Source of the DNA: Acidobacteriaceae bacterium
GTDB lineage: Bacteria > Acidobacteriota > Terriglobia > Terriglobales > Acidobacteriaceae
Length of the DNA stretch: 7,855 bases
Reading direction: 5' to 3'
Assembly: GCA_030040395.1 (NCBI GenBank)
Contig: JASHTU010000414.1
Span: 1-7,855 of the forward strand
Numbering within the stretch: the first letter of the stretch is position 1; the number at the start of each line of letters is the position of its first letter. Below are positions 1 to 5,702 of this stretch, piece by piece. The notes beneath the pieces were generated by a model. It was not told the DNA's origin, did not search any database, and saw nothing but the letters and a program-made list of their open reading frames with translations. Position numbers and translations under genes: made by a program.

Positions 1-2495
1 GCGGGAACGGGGGTGTTTGCGAGCGCGCCTAAACTGCTGACGTTGGGATAGGTGGCCGGGCACGGAGAGTTGGGGCAGATGGCAGGGGTCGGCTCGTTGT
101 CGTCGAGGCTGACGATCTGATGATACCCATGCGAGCCCACGTAGCCGAGGGTAAACACCGTGTTTGGCGTCAGTTCCTGCTCGAAGCGCAAGGAATAGGA
201 GATCAGGGTGGGCGTGCGCATGTCAGGCTGCACGCCTGCGGGCGCCACTTTGGCGTTCCCCGGCACGGATGCAGGTTGCAACGGCAGGTTGGCTACGGGA
301 AGATTCGCGATGCTGTAAGAAGGATTGAAAGGCGCGTTCTGGTCCATGCGGTAGCCGAGCGCGTCTTGCAGATCGTTGTACATGCCAAAGCCGGCGCGGA
401 TCACGGTTTTGTCGCGAACCGGGTTCCACGCCAGCGCGATGCGCGGCTGGGGCAGGAACTTGGCGTGGTTTACGGTAAACGCCGAGTCTGAGATGCGCGG
501 CTGCGTCTGGATGACGCCGTTGTTGAAGATAAAGGTGGCCGCGCGGCCATGGGCCTCATTCCACCCGGTGGTGAACTCTGAACGGAAGCCCAGGGTAGCT
601 ACCAGCGTCGGCGACACGCGGTAGGAATCCTGCACGTACCATGCGCCGAGCAGGGAGCGCCAGTTCATCTCCGTGGGCGCGGGATCGTAAAGAAAGCTGC
701 CCACCGTACCGGAGAGAAACTGCTGCAGGCCGGTGAAGGTGGCTTGGCCGAACTGGGTCAGCGCTAGGTCCTCGTTCGATTGCAGGCGCTGGAACCATGC
801 TCCGGCGCTGAATTGGTGGCGTCCCCGCGTCCAGCTTAACCGGTCCTCCGCCGTACCCAAGTTGCGTGCAATGTGCAGATGGCTGCCCGTATTGCTGCCT
901 GCCTGGCTTATCTGGGCCGCCGGATTGGCGGCCGCGCTGCCGCCCACCACCACCGTGCCGACGGGTTTGCCCGCAACGAACCCCGGAACGCTGGCCGCCG
1001 GCGTATCCGGAGTGGGCTCGCCCGTATAGAAATACGCCGCGCGTGAATAGCCCACGGAGGCTGTATTGAGCAGCGAAGGCGAAAACACGTGCGTCTCCTC
1101 GATACTGGCCACCTGTTCGCGCAGGTTTTCGAGATCGGTACTATAGAGGTTGGCGCTGGTGGGTGTTACGTCGGCGCTGTCGTCGATGGTGTACACGGCG
1201 GACAACATATCGTTCCGCGAAAAGACGCGATCGAGGCGTGCAGTTCCAAAGTCATCGCGAATGGTTTGCAGCGGGCTGTTGAAGGCCTCCGCAATGCCGC
1301 CGAAATCGGGAGCGCCCGAGCTTTGCACAGGCCAAAGCGCGAGCAGCGGAACCACGCTCGGCGCAACGCCCACATCGACGAGACCGGAGTTAGGGCATGG
1401 ATTCGGAGCTGGGCTCACAAGCTTACAGGGCAAATACCCGTTGCGGGCGTTCGTATCCGGAACCAGGGCCACGCCGGTCTGATGCAGGTGCTGCTCGAAG
1501 CCTTCGAAGTTGCCGAAGAGAAACGTGTGGTCCCGCTGGAGCGGTCCGCCGAGCGCGGCACCAAACTGGTTTCGCTGGTAGGGAGGGGCCGCGCTTCTGT
1601 CGAAATAATTGCGGGCGTCGAAGGCGTCGTTGCGCAGAAACTCAAACACCGAGCCGTGCAGTTGGTTGGTCCCGCCCTGGGTCACGATCAGCACCTGCGC
1701 TCCAGGCCGCTTGCCGTACTCCGCGCCGTAGGTGTCGCGCAAAGCATTGAACTCGCGCACCGCGTCCACGCCCAGCAATTCCTGGCTCGTACCGCCGGGC
1801 TGCATGTTGTTTTCCGCGGCGCCGGTAAACTCTATGCCGTTCAGGAGGAACAAATTTTGTTGCGGCCGGTTGCCGGAGACCGCGAAGTTATTCCCCACCG
1901 TCGAGTTGGACACACCGATCCCGCCGGTTTTTTCGGCTGTGAAATTCACGATGCCAGGATTGAGAGTGAGCAGCTCGTCGTAACTGCGCCCGTTGAGGGG
2001 CAGATAGCGCACCTGCGCTTCGCCCACTAGCCCGGAAATGTCGGCGGTGGTCAGGCTGACGGCTGAGGTGTCCGCGTTCACCGTCACCTGCTGCTGCACC
2101 GGTCCCAGGGCAAGCCGGACATCAGCGGAGGCGTCCTGGCCCACGGCCAGATGAATTCCGGTCCTGACCGCCTCGGCGAAGCCCGGCTTTTCAGCCATAA
2201 TCTCGTAGTCGCCCACGGGAAGATCGAGCGCCTGGTAGAGGCCGCCCTGGTCGCTGACCGTTGCCCGTTCGGCGCCGGTGCTCACGTTACGCACCGTCAA
2301 CTGCGCGCCGCTCACCGTTGCGCCGGAGGGGTCGGTGATCAAGCCGCTCAAGCTCGACGAGGCCTGGCCCACAGCAGCCGGAGCCAGCGCGAGCGCCGCA
2401 ATTAGTCCAACGGCCACCAGGAAACAGGAAGGCGCCGGGAAGCGCAAGGGCAGGAAAAGGCGAGCGATCTGTTTCCGACGCACAAGCAATTGCAC
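1..2495 (-). CDS. TonB-dependent receptor-like outer-membrane protein with carboxypeptidase-regulatory-like domain (Oar-like), 3' end cut by window
   Basis: This is an outer-membrane protein of the acidobacterial Oar/TonB-dependent receptor type, presumed to import or bind large substrates (often glycans or chelates); the substrate is not readable here. The frame is open for 831 codons to the window edge, so the C-terminal barrel is missing. Residues 1-45 form a long basic, then hydrophobic signal peptide (FLVAVGLIAALALAPAAVGQ). Residues 48-130 are a carboxypeptidase-regulatory-like beta-sandwich (SGLITDPSGATVSGAQL, then LPVGDYEI). Residues 145-285 are plug-like, with LPLNGRSYDELLTLNPG, NLFLLNGIEF, VREFNALRDTYGAEYGK and GGTNQLHGSVFEFLRND. 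Alternating beta-barrel strands follow, for example RHQFSAGAWFQR and AWYVQDSYRVSP. The start is GTG at 2495: GGAGG lies 5 nt upstream, and an in-frame TGA stands 18 codons upstream with no ATG between. It is divergent from the gene at 2931. Family assignment is confident; transport role is by homology only. Confidence 0.93.
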   Translation of the reverse strand, partial: MQLLVRRKQIARLFLPLRFPAPSCFLVAVGLIAALALAPAAVGQASSSLSGLITDPSGATVSGAQLTVRNVSTGAERATVSDQGGLYQALDLPVGDYEIMAEKPGFAEAVRTGIHLAVGQDASADVRLALGPVQQQVTVNADTSAVSLTTADISGLVGEAQVRYLPLNGRSYDELLTLNPGIVNFTAEKTGGIGVSNSTVGNNFAVSGNRPQQNLFLLNGIEFTGAAENNMQPGGTSQELLGVDAVREFNALRDTYGAEYGKRPGAQVLIVTQGGTNQLHGSVFEFLRNDAFDARNYFDRSAAPPYQRNQFGAALGGPLQRDHTFLFGNFEGFEQHLHQTGVALVPDTNARNGYLPCKLVSPAPNPCPNSGLVDVGVAPSVVPLLALWPVQSSGAPDFGGIAEAFNSPLQTIRDDFGTARLDRVFSRNDMLSAVYTIDDSADVTPTSANLYSTDLENLREQVASIEETHVFSPSLLNTASVGYSRAAYFYTGEPTPDTPAASVPGFVAGKPVGTVVVGGSAAANPAAQISQAGSNTGSHLHIARNLGTAEDRLSWTRGRHQFSAGAWFQRLQSNEDLALTQFGQATFTGLQQFLSGTVGSFLYDPAPTEMNWRSLLGAWYVQDSYRVSPTLVATLGFRSEFTTGWNEAHGRAATFIFNNGVIQTQPRISDSAFTVNHAKFLPQPRIALAWNPVRDKTVIRAGFGMYNDLQDALGYRMDQNAPFNPSYSIANLPVANLPLQPASVPGNAKVAPAGVQPDMRTPTLISYSLRFEQELTPNTVFTLGYVGSHGYHQIVSLDDNEPTPAICPNSPCPATYPNVSSLGALANTPVP

Positions 2496-2500
2496 AAAGA

Positions 2501-2505
2501 CCTCC
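2501..2505 (-). promoter_or_regulatory. Ribosome binding site deciding the GTG start of the receptor gene
   Basis: GGAGG on the minus strand lies 5 nt before the GTG at 2495-2493. It supports this non-ATG start, because the first in-frame Met codon falls about 100 codons later, beyond the signal peptide. Confidence 0.7.
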
Positions 2506-2550
2506 AGGGAAAGCGGGGTATTTTGCGGAAAAATCGAGGGGCCGTTTCAG

Positions 2551-2579
2551 AGAATATGAACGAAACTGCTCATTTTCAA
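2551..2579 (-). promoter_or_regulatory. Putative sigma70-type promoter of the receptor gene
   Basis: On the minus strand, TTGAAA (2579-2574) is followed after exactly 17 nt by TATTCT (2556-2551). These match the -35 TTGACA and -10 TATAAT consensus at 5 of 6 and 4 of 6 positions. The site sits in the only markedly AT-rich stretch of the window and would give a leader of about 50 nt before the GTG at 2495. Seen in sequence; promoter activity is inferred. Confidence 0.5.
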
Positions 2580-2665
2580 TCGATAAAATCATATCAAATC
2601 GATCTAATTCAGAAAATAAAAAGAAATTTGTTCGAATTCGCGCTGGAAAACCCATCGCGGCGACC

Positions 2666-2730
2666 GGCGTGTGCGGAGGGCGAGATTTCGCTCCCGCCGC
2701 GCGTGGAGCCGGCTCTCCGGAGCACACGCC
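2666..2730. repeat. Imperfect 65-bp inverted repeat, potential branched hairpin
   Basis: The outer arms GGCGTGTGC (2666-2674) and GCACACGCC (2722-2730) are perfect 9-bp complements. The stem can extend by GGAG (2675-2678) pairing with CTCC (2715-2718) across a 3-nt bulge. Inside is a small hairpin, GGGCGA-GATT-TCGCTC (2678-2693, one G-T wobble), and the perfect palindrome GAGCCGGCTC (2706-2715). Some of these pairings are mutually exclusive, so alternative folds are possible. A T5 tract at 2739-2743 lies 8 nt beyond the right arm on the plus strand, too far for a classical terminator. Function unknown. Confidence 0.55.
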
Positions 2731-2740
2731 TGCAACAGTT

Positions 2741-2750
2741 TTTCCGGAAA
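2741..2750. repeat. Perfect 10-bp palindrome TTTCCGGAAA
   Basis: A short perfect palindrome just beyond the large inverted repeat. It could be a dimeric regulator's half-site pair, but a single occurrence gives no proof of this. Confidence 0.25.
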
Positions 2751-2930
2751 CATGACAGAATTGGCGCCCGAAAATCGCTTTTCAGAATAGGGAGACTGGA
2801 TCCGAGTCAAAGAGAAGCCCGGCCCTGCCGCGGTTCGCGTTGCTATGGTTCGCCCTGCTTTGGTTCATTGGAGCAGCCGCTCTCATCGTTTCGCCGTTTT
2901 CACTTCTAACGCTTGAACGGAGAAGAAACC

Positions 2931-3374
2931 ATGCTACTTTTCAAATCCAACGGAACACCGGGCGGAGGTCCGATGCGGAGGGCGCTCTTGGGACTTCCTG
3001 CATGGAAGTTCTGGCGACGCGACCCCTCGACCCACGACCTTTTTGCCGCCGGAGCGGTGCTGCTCCGGCAGGACATGCAAGGCCGGCTCAATCAAAGCTA
3101 TTACGACGCCTGGCTACGGGACGAGCGAGCCAAAGTCGAGCGGAAACAAGCCAACCGCGAATGTCTGGATCCCAGGCTCACCAAGATGAGGGACGAGATC
3201 TGCGATCTGCTCCACGCCAGCCTCCGCATTGACAACGGCCACGAGCTCCACTCCGAGATCAAAGGCGCGTCGTGCTTTTCGTCGCGAGATCGTTTGGAGG
3301 CCGGATCGGGCGCTCTCCCTGACTCCTCGTCTGCGACCGTTGGAGCGTCCGGCGTGCGAATGACCGAGCCCTAA
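2931..3374 (+). CDS. Hypothetical protein, 147 aa, unrecognised
   Basis: I do not recognise this protein. The ATG at 2931 is preferred because GGAG (2919-2922) lies 8 nt upstream; a TTG at 2913 in the same frame would add six residues but has no such site. There is no signal peptide and no membrane segment. Residues 1-30 are Gly/Pro and basic, with an aromatic patch (LPAWKFWRR). Residues 36-102 look largely alpha-helical and charged (LLRQDMQGRLNQSYYDAW, then RDERAKVERKQANRE and LTKMRDEICDLLHASL). The last 45 residues are Ser/Ala/Gly-rich and probably disordered. Cys occurs at 78, 91 and 115. The gene is alone on the plus strand, divergent from the receptor gene and convergent with flgE, so context gives no function. 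Amino-acid composition and the ribosome binding site make it more plausible than the other frames here. Confidence 0.5.
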   Translation: MLLFKSNGTPGGGPMRRALLGLPAWKFWRRDPSTHDLFAAGAVLLRQDMQGRLNQSYYDAWLRDERAKVERKQANRECLDPRLTKMRDEICDLLHASLRIDNGHELHSEIKGASCFSSRDRLEAGSGALPDSSSATVGASGVRMTEP

Positions 3375-3642
3375 CGAATCCTTCCTGAAAATGGAGCGGC
3401 GTGGCCAACGCCGATGGGAAAGGAATCAAAGGCGCGACAGGAAGCATCCTCACCATCCAGGCAGCCGGCCCAGTCGACTGTGGAGTTTGGATAAACAACC
3501 GATTTGCTATCCCATATTTGGAGCGGAGCCGGCCACAAATCCACGGATTACAGAAAGCTTGCCAACGGAAACAGGGGAGGGGTAACCTGCGAGCTTTTGT
3601 CCTTCTGCCGCGCCGCGGACGCGGCAGAAAGAGAGAAATGCT
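3375..3642. other. Convergent intergenic spacer (268 bp)
   Basis: This lies between the stop of the 147-aa gene and the stop of flgE. Apart from a short hairpin at 3398-3412 (GGCGT-GGCCA-ACGCC) and the stronger one at 3603-3629, I see no gene or recognisable element. Short open frames here resemble no known protein. Confidence 0.5.
3603..3629 (-). terminator. Hairpin 3' of flgE, probable transcription end of the hook operon
   Basis: The arms TTCTGCCGCG (3603-3612) and CGCGGCAGAA (3620-3629) are perfect 10-bp complements around a 7-nt loop. They lie 13 nt past the flgE stop codon. No U tract follows on either strand, so it is not a textbook intrinsic terminator. It may act as a 3'-end stabiliser or with Rho. 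Confidence 0.5.
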
Positions 3643-4923
3643 TTAGTGCACCATGTTGATCGTGTCTTGGGTCACCGTATCGAAGGTGGTCACCGATTTT
3701 GCGTTGGCCTCGAAGGCGCGCTGCGCAACGATCAGATCCGAGAACTCAGCCGAGATGTTGACGTTGGAAGATTCCAACGCGCCGCCTTCCATCGCCCCCA
3801 GGCCGGCTGTTCCTGATGTCCCGATGCTCGCCGTGCCACTGGCCAGGGTGGTCGCATAATCGCCGTCGCCCATCTCCTGGAGCCCCTGAAGATTGGCCAC
3901 CGTGCCCAGCGCCAGTTGACCGACGTTTAGTGTCTGGCCGTTGGAGAAGCTGGCCGCGATCGTCCCGTCGGAGCCGATGGTGAAGCTCTGGTACTGACCG
4001 CTCGCGTAGCCGTTCTGCGTAGTCGAAGAGACCGCGGAGGCCGTGTCGACCTGGCTGATGGTCGGGGTCCCGGCCGCGCCCAGCAGGTTCCAGTTGATGG
4101 CGAGGTTCGAGGCGCCATCGGCAAGGCCATTGAAGTTCAGCGCAATCGAGGAAACATCGCCGGCCGCGGTTCCCACGTTTTGCGCGGGGCCGGCGCCTTG
4201 CGCCACCTGCACGAGGTTGCCGTTCGCGTCGAAGGTCATGGTTCCAGTGATCGGCGCCGGAGCCGCGCCCGCGTAATCCGCCGCCGGCAACGAAACCGAG
4301 TAATCCCAGGTATTGGCGGCGGCTCCCGGGGTATAGGTTACGGTGGCCAAATGCGCCTCGCCCAGCGAATCGTACACGGTGACTTCAGCAGGAAACTGCG
4401 TTCCTGCGGCGGTTTCGTTATCCAGGTTCGCCGTCATGTTCATGGTGGTGGTGGTCTGCGGCGCCTCTACCTGGCCCACCGGAATGTTGATCGCCGTCAG
4501 CGGCGCATTGGTGTTCACCACCCCGTTGACCGCCGGGTAACCCATCACGCTCAGCCCGTTCGAGGTGACCAGGTTGCCGTTGGCATCGGTTTGAAAATCG
4601 CCCGCGCGCGTCAGGTACTGCGTGTTTCCGTCGTTGACAACAAAAAAGCCGCCGCCCTGCAAGGCCACGTCCGAGGAAACCCCGGTGGTGTTGGGCGTTC
4701 CCACGGTAAAGTCGGTCGCGGTGTTCGCTACCTGCGTCCCGGCGCCGACCTGAATGGGGTCACCTGAACCGGTGGTCCCGATCTGTTGATAGAACAGGTC
4801 GGCGAAGTTGGTGGTTTGCGCCTTGAAAGCCGTAGTGCTCATGTTCGACAGATCGTTGGCGATCGTGTTCAACGCAACCGAATCGGCATTGAGCCCAGTC
4901 AGCGGAATGGAAAAGCTTGCCAT
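3643..4923 (-). CDS. flgE: Flagellar hook protein FlgE
   Basis: FlgE is the subunit of the curved hook (universal joint) that links rod to filament. It is exported through the flagellar type III apparatus and assembled under the FlgD cap. The 426-aa length is near the family norm (about 400). Residues 5-40 are the rod/hook N-terminal helix (PLTGLNADSVALNTIANDL, then MSTTAFKAQ). Residues 88-130 carry the conserved FlgE/F/G core (LQGGGFFVV, YLTRAGDF, DANGNLVTSNGLSVMGYP). Residues 177-197 start the D2 domain (FPAEVTVYDSLGEAHLATV). Residues 383-426 form the C-terminal helix (LESSNVNISAEFSDLIVAQ, then RAFEANAKSV). There is no cysteine, as is usual for axial proteins. The start is ATG 4923, with AGGAG 7 nt upstream; an upstream in-frame extension would translate the intergenic repeat and is rejected. 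The Thr/Ala/Asn/Gly-rich middle (200-350) is the variable surface domain. Last gene of the operon in the window. Confidence 0.96.
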   Translation of the reverse strand: MASFSIPLTGLNADSVALNTIANDLSNMSTTAFKAQTTNFADLFYQQIGTTGSGDPIQVGAGTQVANTATDFTVGTPNTTGVSSDVALQGGGFFVVNDGNTQYLTRAGDFQTDANGNLVTSNGLSVMGYPAVNGVVNTNAPLTAINIPVGQVEAPQTTTTMNMTANLDNETAAGTQFPAEVTVYDSLGEAHLATVTYTPGAAANTWDYSVSLPAADYAGAAPAPITGTMTFDANGNLVQVAQGAGPAQNVGTAAGDVSSIALNFNGLADGASNLAINWNLLGAAGTPTISQVDTASAVSSTTQNGYASGQYQSFTIGSDGTIAASFSNGQTLNVGQLALGTVANLQGLQEMGDGDYATTLASGTASIGTSGTAGLGAMEGGALESSNVNISAEFSDLIVAQRAFEANAKSVTTFDTVTQDTINMVH

Positions 4924-4930
4924 CGGAATT

Positions 4931-4935
4931 CTCCT
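4931..4935 (-). promoter_or_regulatory. Ribosome binding site of flgE
   Basis: AGGAG on the minus strand lies 7 nt before the ATG at 4923. It decides against an in-frame ATG at 5004, which would add 27 residues encoded by the REP-like repeat. Confidence 0.75.
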
Positions 4936-4951
4936 CTCGAGATTCTCTTTC

Positions 4952-5037
4952 GGGTTTCCACCCCACCGGCGAAGACCTGCCTGTGGGGGCCCCGGGGTTT
5001 CCACCCCACCGGCGAAGACCTGCCTGTGGGGATCCCG
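4952..5037. repeat. Two tandem 43-bp palindromic (REP-like) units in the flgD-flgE spacer
   Basis: Units at 4952-4994 and 4995-5037 are identical over their first 37 bp and differ at 2 of 43 positions overall. Each contains a hairpin: CCCCAC pairs with GTGGGG, a C/T mismatch follows, then GGC pairs with GCC around the loop GAAGACCT. CCCGGG flanks the second unit on both sides and could lengthen its stem. The array occupies most of the 155-nt gap between flgD and flgE and must be transcribed if flgDE is one operon. Likely a dispersed intergenic repeat family; this is inference, since only this locus is visible. Confidence 0.8.
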
Positions 5038-5078
5038 GGAGGTGGGCGCGGGCCGTGTAGCCTGCGCACGAATGAGCC

Positions 5079-5660
5079 TTAACGCGGTTCGATTTGTTGC
5101 CGGTGCGAGCGGCCGTCAAGCGCATGAGCCACACGCTGCGCCGCCGGGTTGGATGCCGGAGCGCCGAGGTTGCCGGGGGCCAGACGCGCGGCGAAGGACT
5201 GGAGCGCGGAGCCGGCGGTGGGAGCCGATGGCGCCGCGTTTAACGCGGTGGCCTTACTCGCCGTTGTCGGAGTTTGGGCAATGGCGCCTTCCGCCTTCGG
5301 CCCTGCTCCGACCGCCTGGCTTGAAGGCGTGCCGTCGCTGGTGCTCGCTGGCGCGCCAAGGTCCGTGGTCAGCGTTTGGTTAATGTCGATCAGTTGTTCC
5401 AGGCTGTTCACCTGGACAAGCTGGTCGATGTATTCGTTTGGGTCGGTGTCCGCGGTCGGGTCCTGGTTCTGCATCTCGGTCACCAGCAAAGTGAGAAAGT
5501 CGTTGGCCGAGATGGTTGTGGAGTCGCCGCTCGAGTCGGCGCTTGAGCCGGTCGAACCGCTGGTTCCCGAGGTCGTGCTGTCCATGGGAATTGCGACCTT
5601 CCCTATCAACGCCTGTCCCGCCGCCATGTGCTGATTGAAAATTGCCGCCGCTGCCGCCAT
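5079..5660 (-). CDS. flgD: Flagellar hook capping/assembly protein FlgD (short form)
   Basis: FlgD is the scaffold cap at the growing hook tip that lets FlgE subunits fold and insert; it is removed when the hook is complete. The family signature is at residues 50-95: ISANDFLTLLVTEMQNQDP, then NEYIDQLVQVNSLEQL, matching the usual FLxLLVxQLxxQDPxxP and LEQL pattern. Residues 27-48 are a Ser/Thr/Gly linker, and 101-193 are Ala/Pro/Thr/Ser-rich with a basic tail. The product is 193 aa, against about 230 in enterics, and the C-terminal Ig/Tudor-like domain is not recognisable, so this is a short form. No cysteine. The start is ATG 5660, with AAGGAG 6 nt upstream; later in-frame ATGs (codons 12, 26) lack such a site. 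It lies 42 nt after fliK and 155 nt before flgE. Confidence 0.9.
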   Translation of the reverse strand: MAAAAAIFNQHMAAGQALIGKVAIPMDSTTSGTSGSTGSSADSSGDSTTISANDFLTLLVTEMQNQDPTADTDPNEYIDQLVQVNSLEQLIDINQTLTTDLGAPASTSDGTPSSQAVGAGPKAEGAIAQTPTTASKATALNAAPSAPTAGSALQSFAARLAPGNLGAPASNPAAQRVAHALDGRSHRQQIEPR

Positions 5661-5666
5661 TGTCTG

Positions 5667-5672
5667 CTCCTT
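5667..5672 (-). promoter_or_regulatory. Ribosome binding site of flgD
   Basis: AAGGAG on the minus strand lies 6 nt before the ATG at 5660, which fixes the first of three candidate Met codons as the start. Confidence 0.7.
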
Positions 5673-5702
5673 TTTTGCCTTTGCTCTTTCTCTTTCAACA
5701 AA

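Larger units (their letters stand above)
2496..2930. other. Divergent intergenic spacer (435 bp), non-coding
   Basis: This spacer separates the receptor gene (minus strand) from the 147-aa gene (plus strand). About 2555-2640 is strikingly AT-rich within a GC-rich window and holds the minus-strand promoter above. It also holds two ATCGAT palindromes (2579-2584 and 2598-2603, 19 bp apart) and a weaker plus-strand promoter candidate, TCGATA-N17-TCTAAT (2580-2608). A GC-rich inverted repeat follows at 2666-2730, then a perfect 10-bp palindrome TTTCCGGAAA at 2741-2750 and a small hairpin GAAAA-TCGC-TTTTC at 2770-2783. Open frames crossing it have no ribosome binding site or recognisable protein character. 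A plus-strand promoter in the AT-rich part would give the downstream gene a structured leader of roughly 300 nt. Confidence 0.6.

Noticed and set aside
1089..2030. Open frame of 313 codons on the plus strand
   Set aside because: It lies fully antisense to the receptor gene, whose frame shows clear signal peptide, regulatory-like and plug motifs. The plus-strand product has no protein-like pattern and reflects GC-rich codon bias.
2287..2727. Minus-strand frame of 146 codons over the receptor start
   Set aside because: It is out of frame with the receptor signal peptide, crosses the promoter island and has no family resemblance.
2496..2730. Cobalamin riboswitch upstream of the receptor gene
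   Set aside because: Considered because such elements precede some TonB-dependent receptors, but no B12-box-like GCCACTG sequence is present, and the branched repeat lies upstream of the predicted promoter rather than in the leader.
2840..3232. Plus-strand frame beginning with a hydrophobic stretch (LLWFALLWFIGAAALIV)
   Set aside because: It starts at TTG with no ribosome binding site. After the hydrophobic part it becomes an Arg/Pro/Ser-rich shadow of the 147-aa gene. A tiny membrane leader peptide cannot be excluded but has no support.
3398..3412. GGCGT-GGCCA-ACGCC hairpin after the 147-aa gene as a terminator
   Set aside because: Only a 5-bp stem with no U tract; common by chance in GC-rich DNA.
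3401..3646. Plus-strand GTG frame of 81 codons running into the flgE stop
   Set aside because: It has only a weak ribosome binding site at 4-nt spacing, no recognisable features, and translates through the operon-end hairpin.
3824..3842. TGGCACG in the minus strand within flgE, possible sigma54 site
   Set aside because: No GC element at the required 12-nt spacing, and it is internal to the coding sequence.
4924..5004. In-frame N-terminal extension of FlgE by 27 residues
   Set aside because: It would translate the REP-like repeat and pass through the AGGAG site. The product from ATG 4923 begins exactly as hook proteins do.
4952..5037. CRISPR-like repeat pair
   Set aside because: The two units abut directly with no unique spacer between them, so this is a tandem palindromic repeat and not a CRISPR array.
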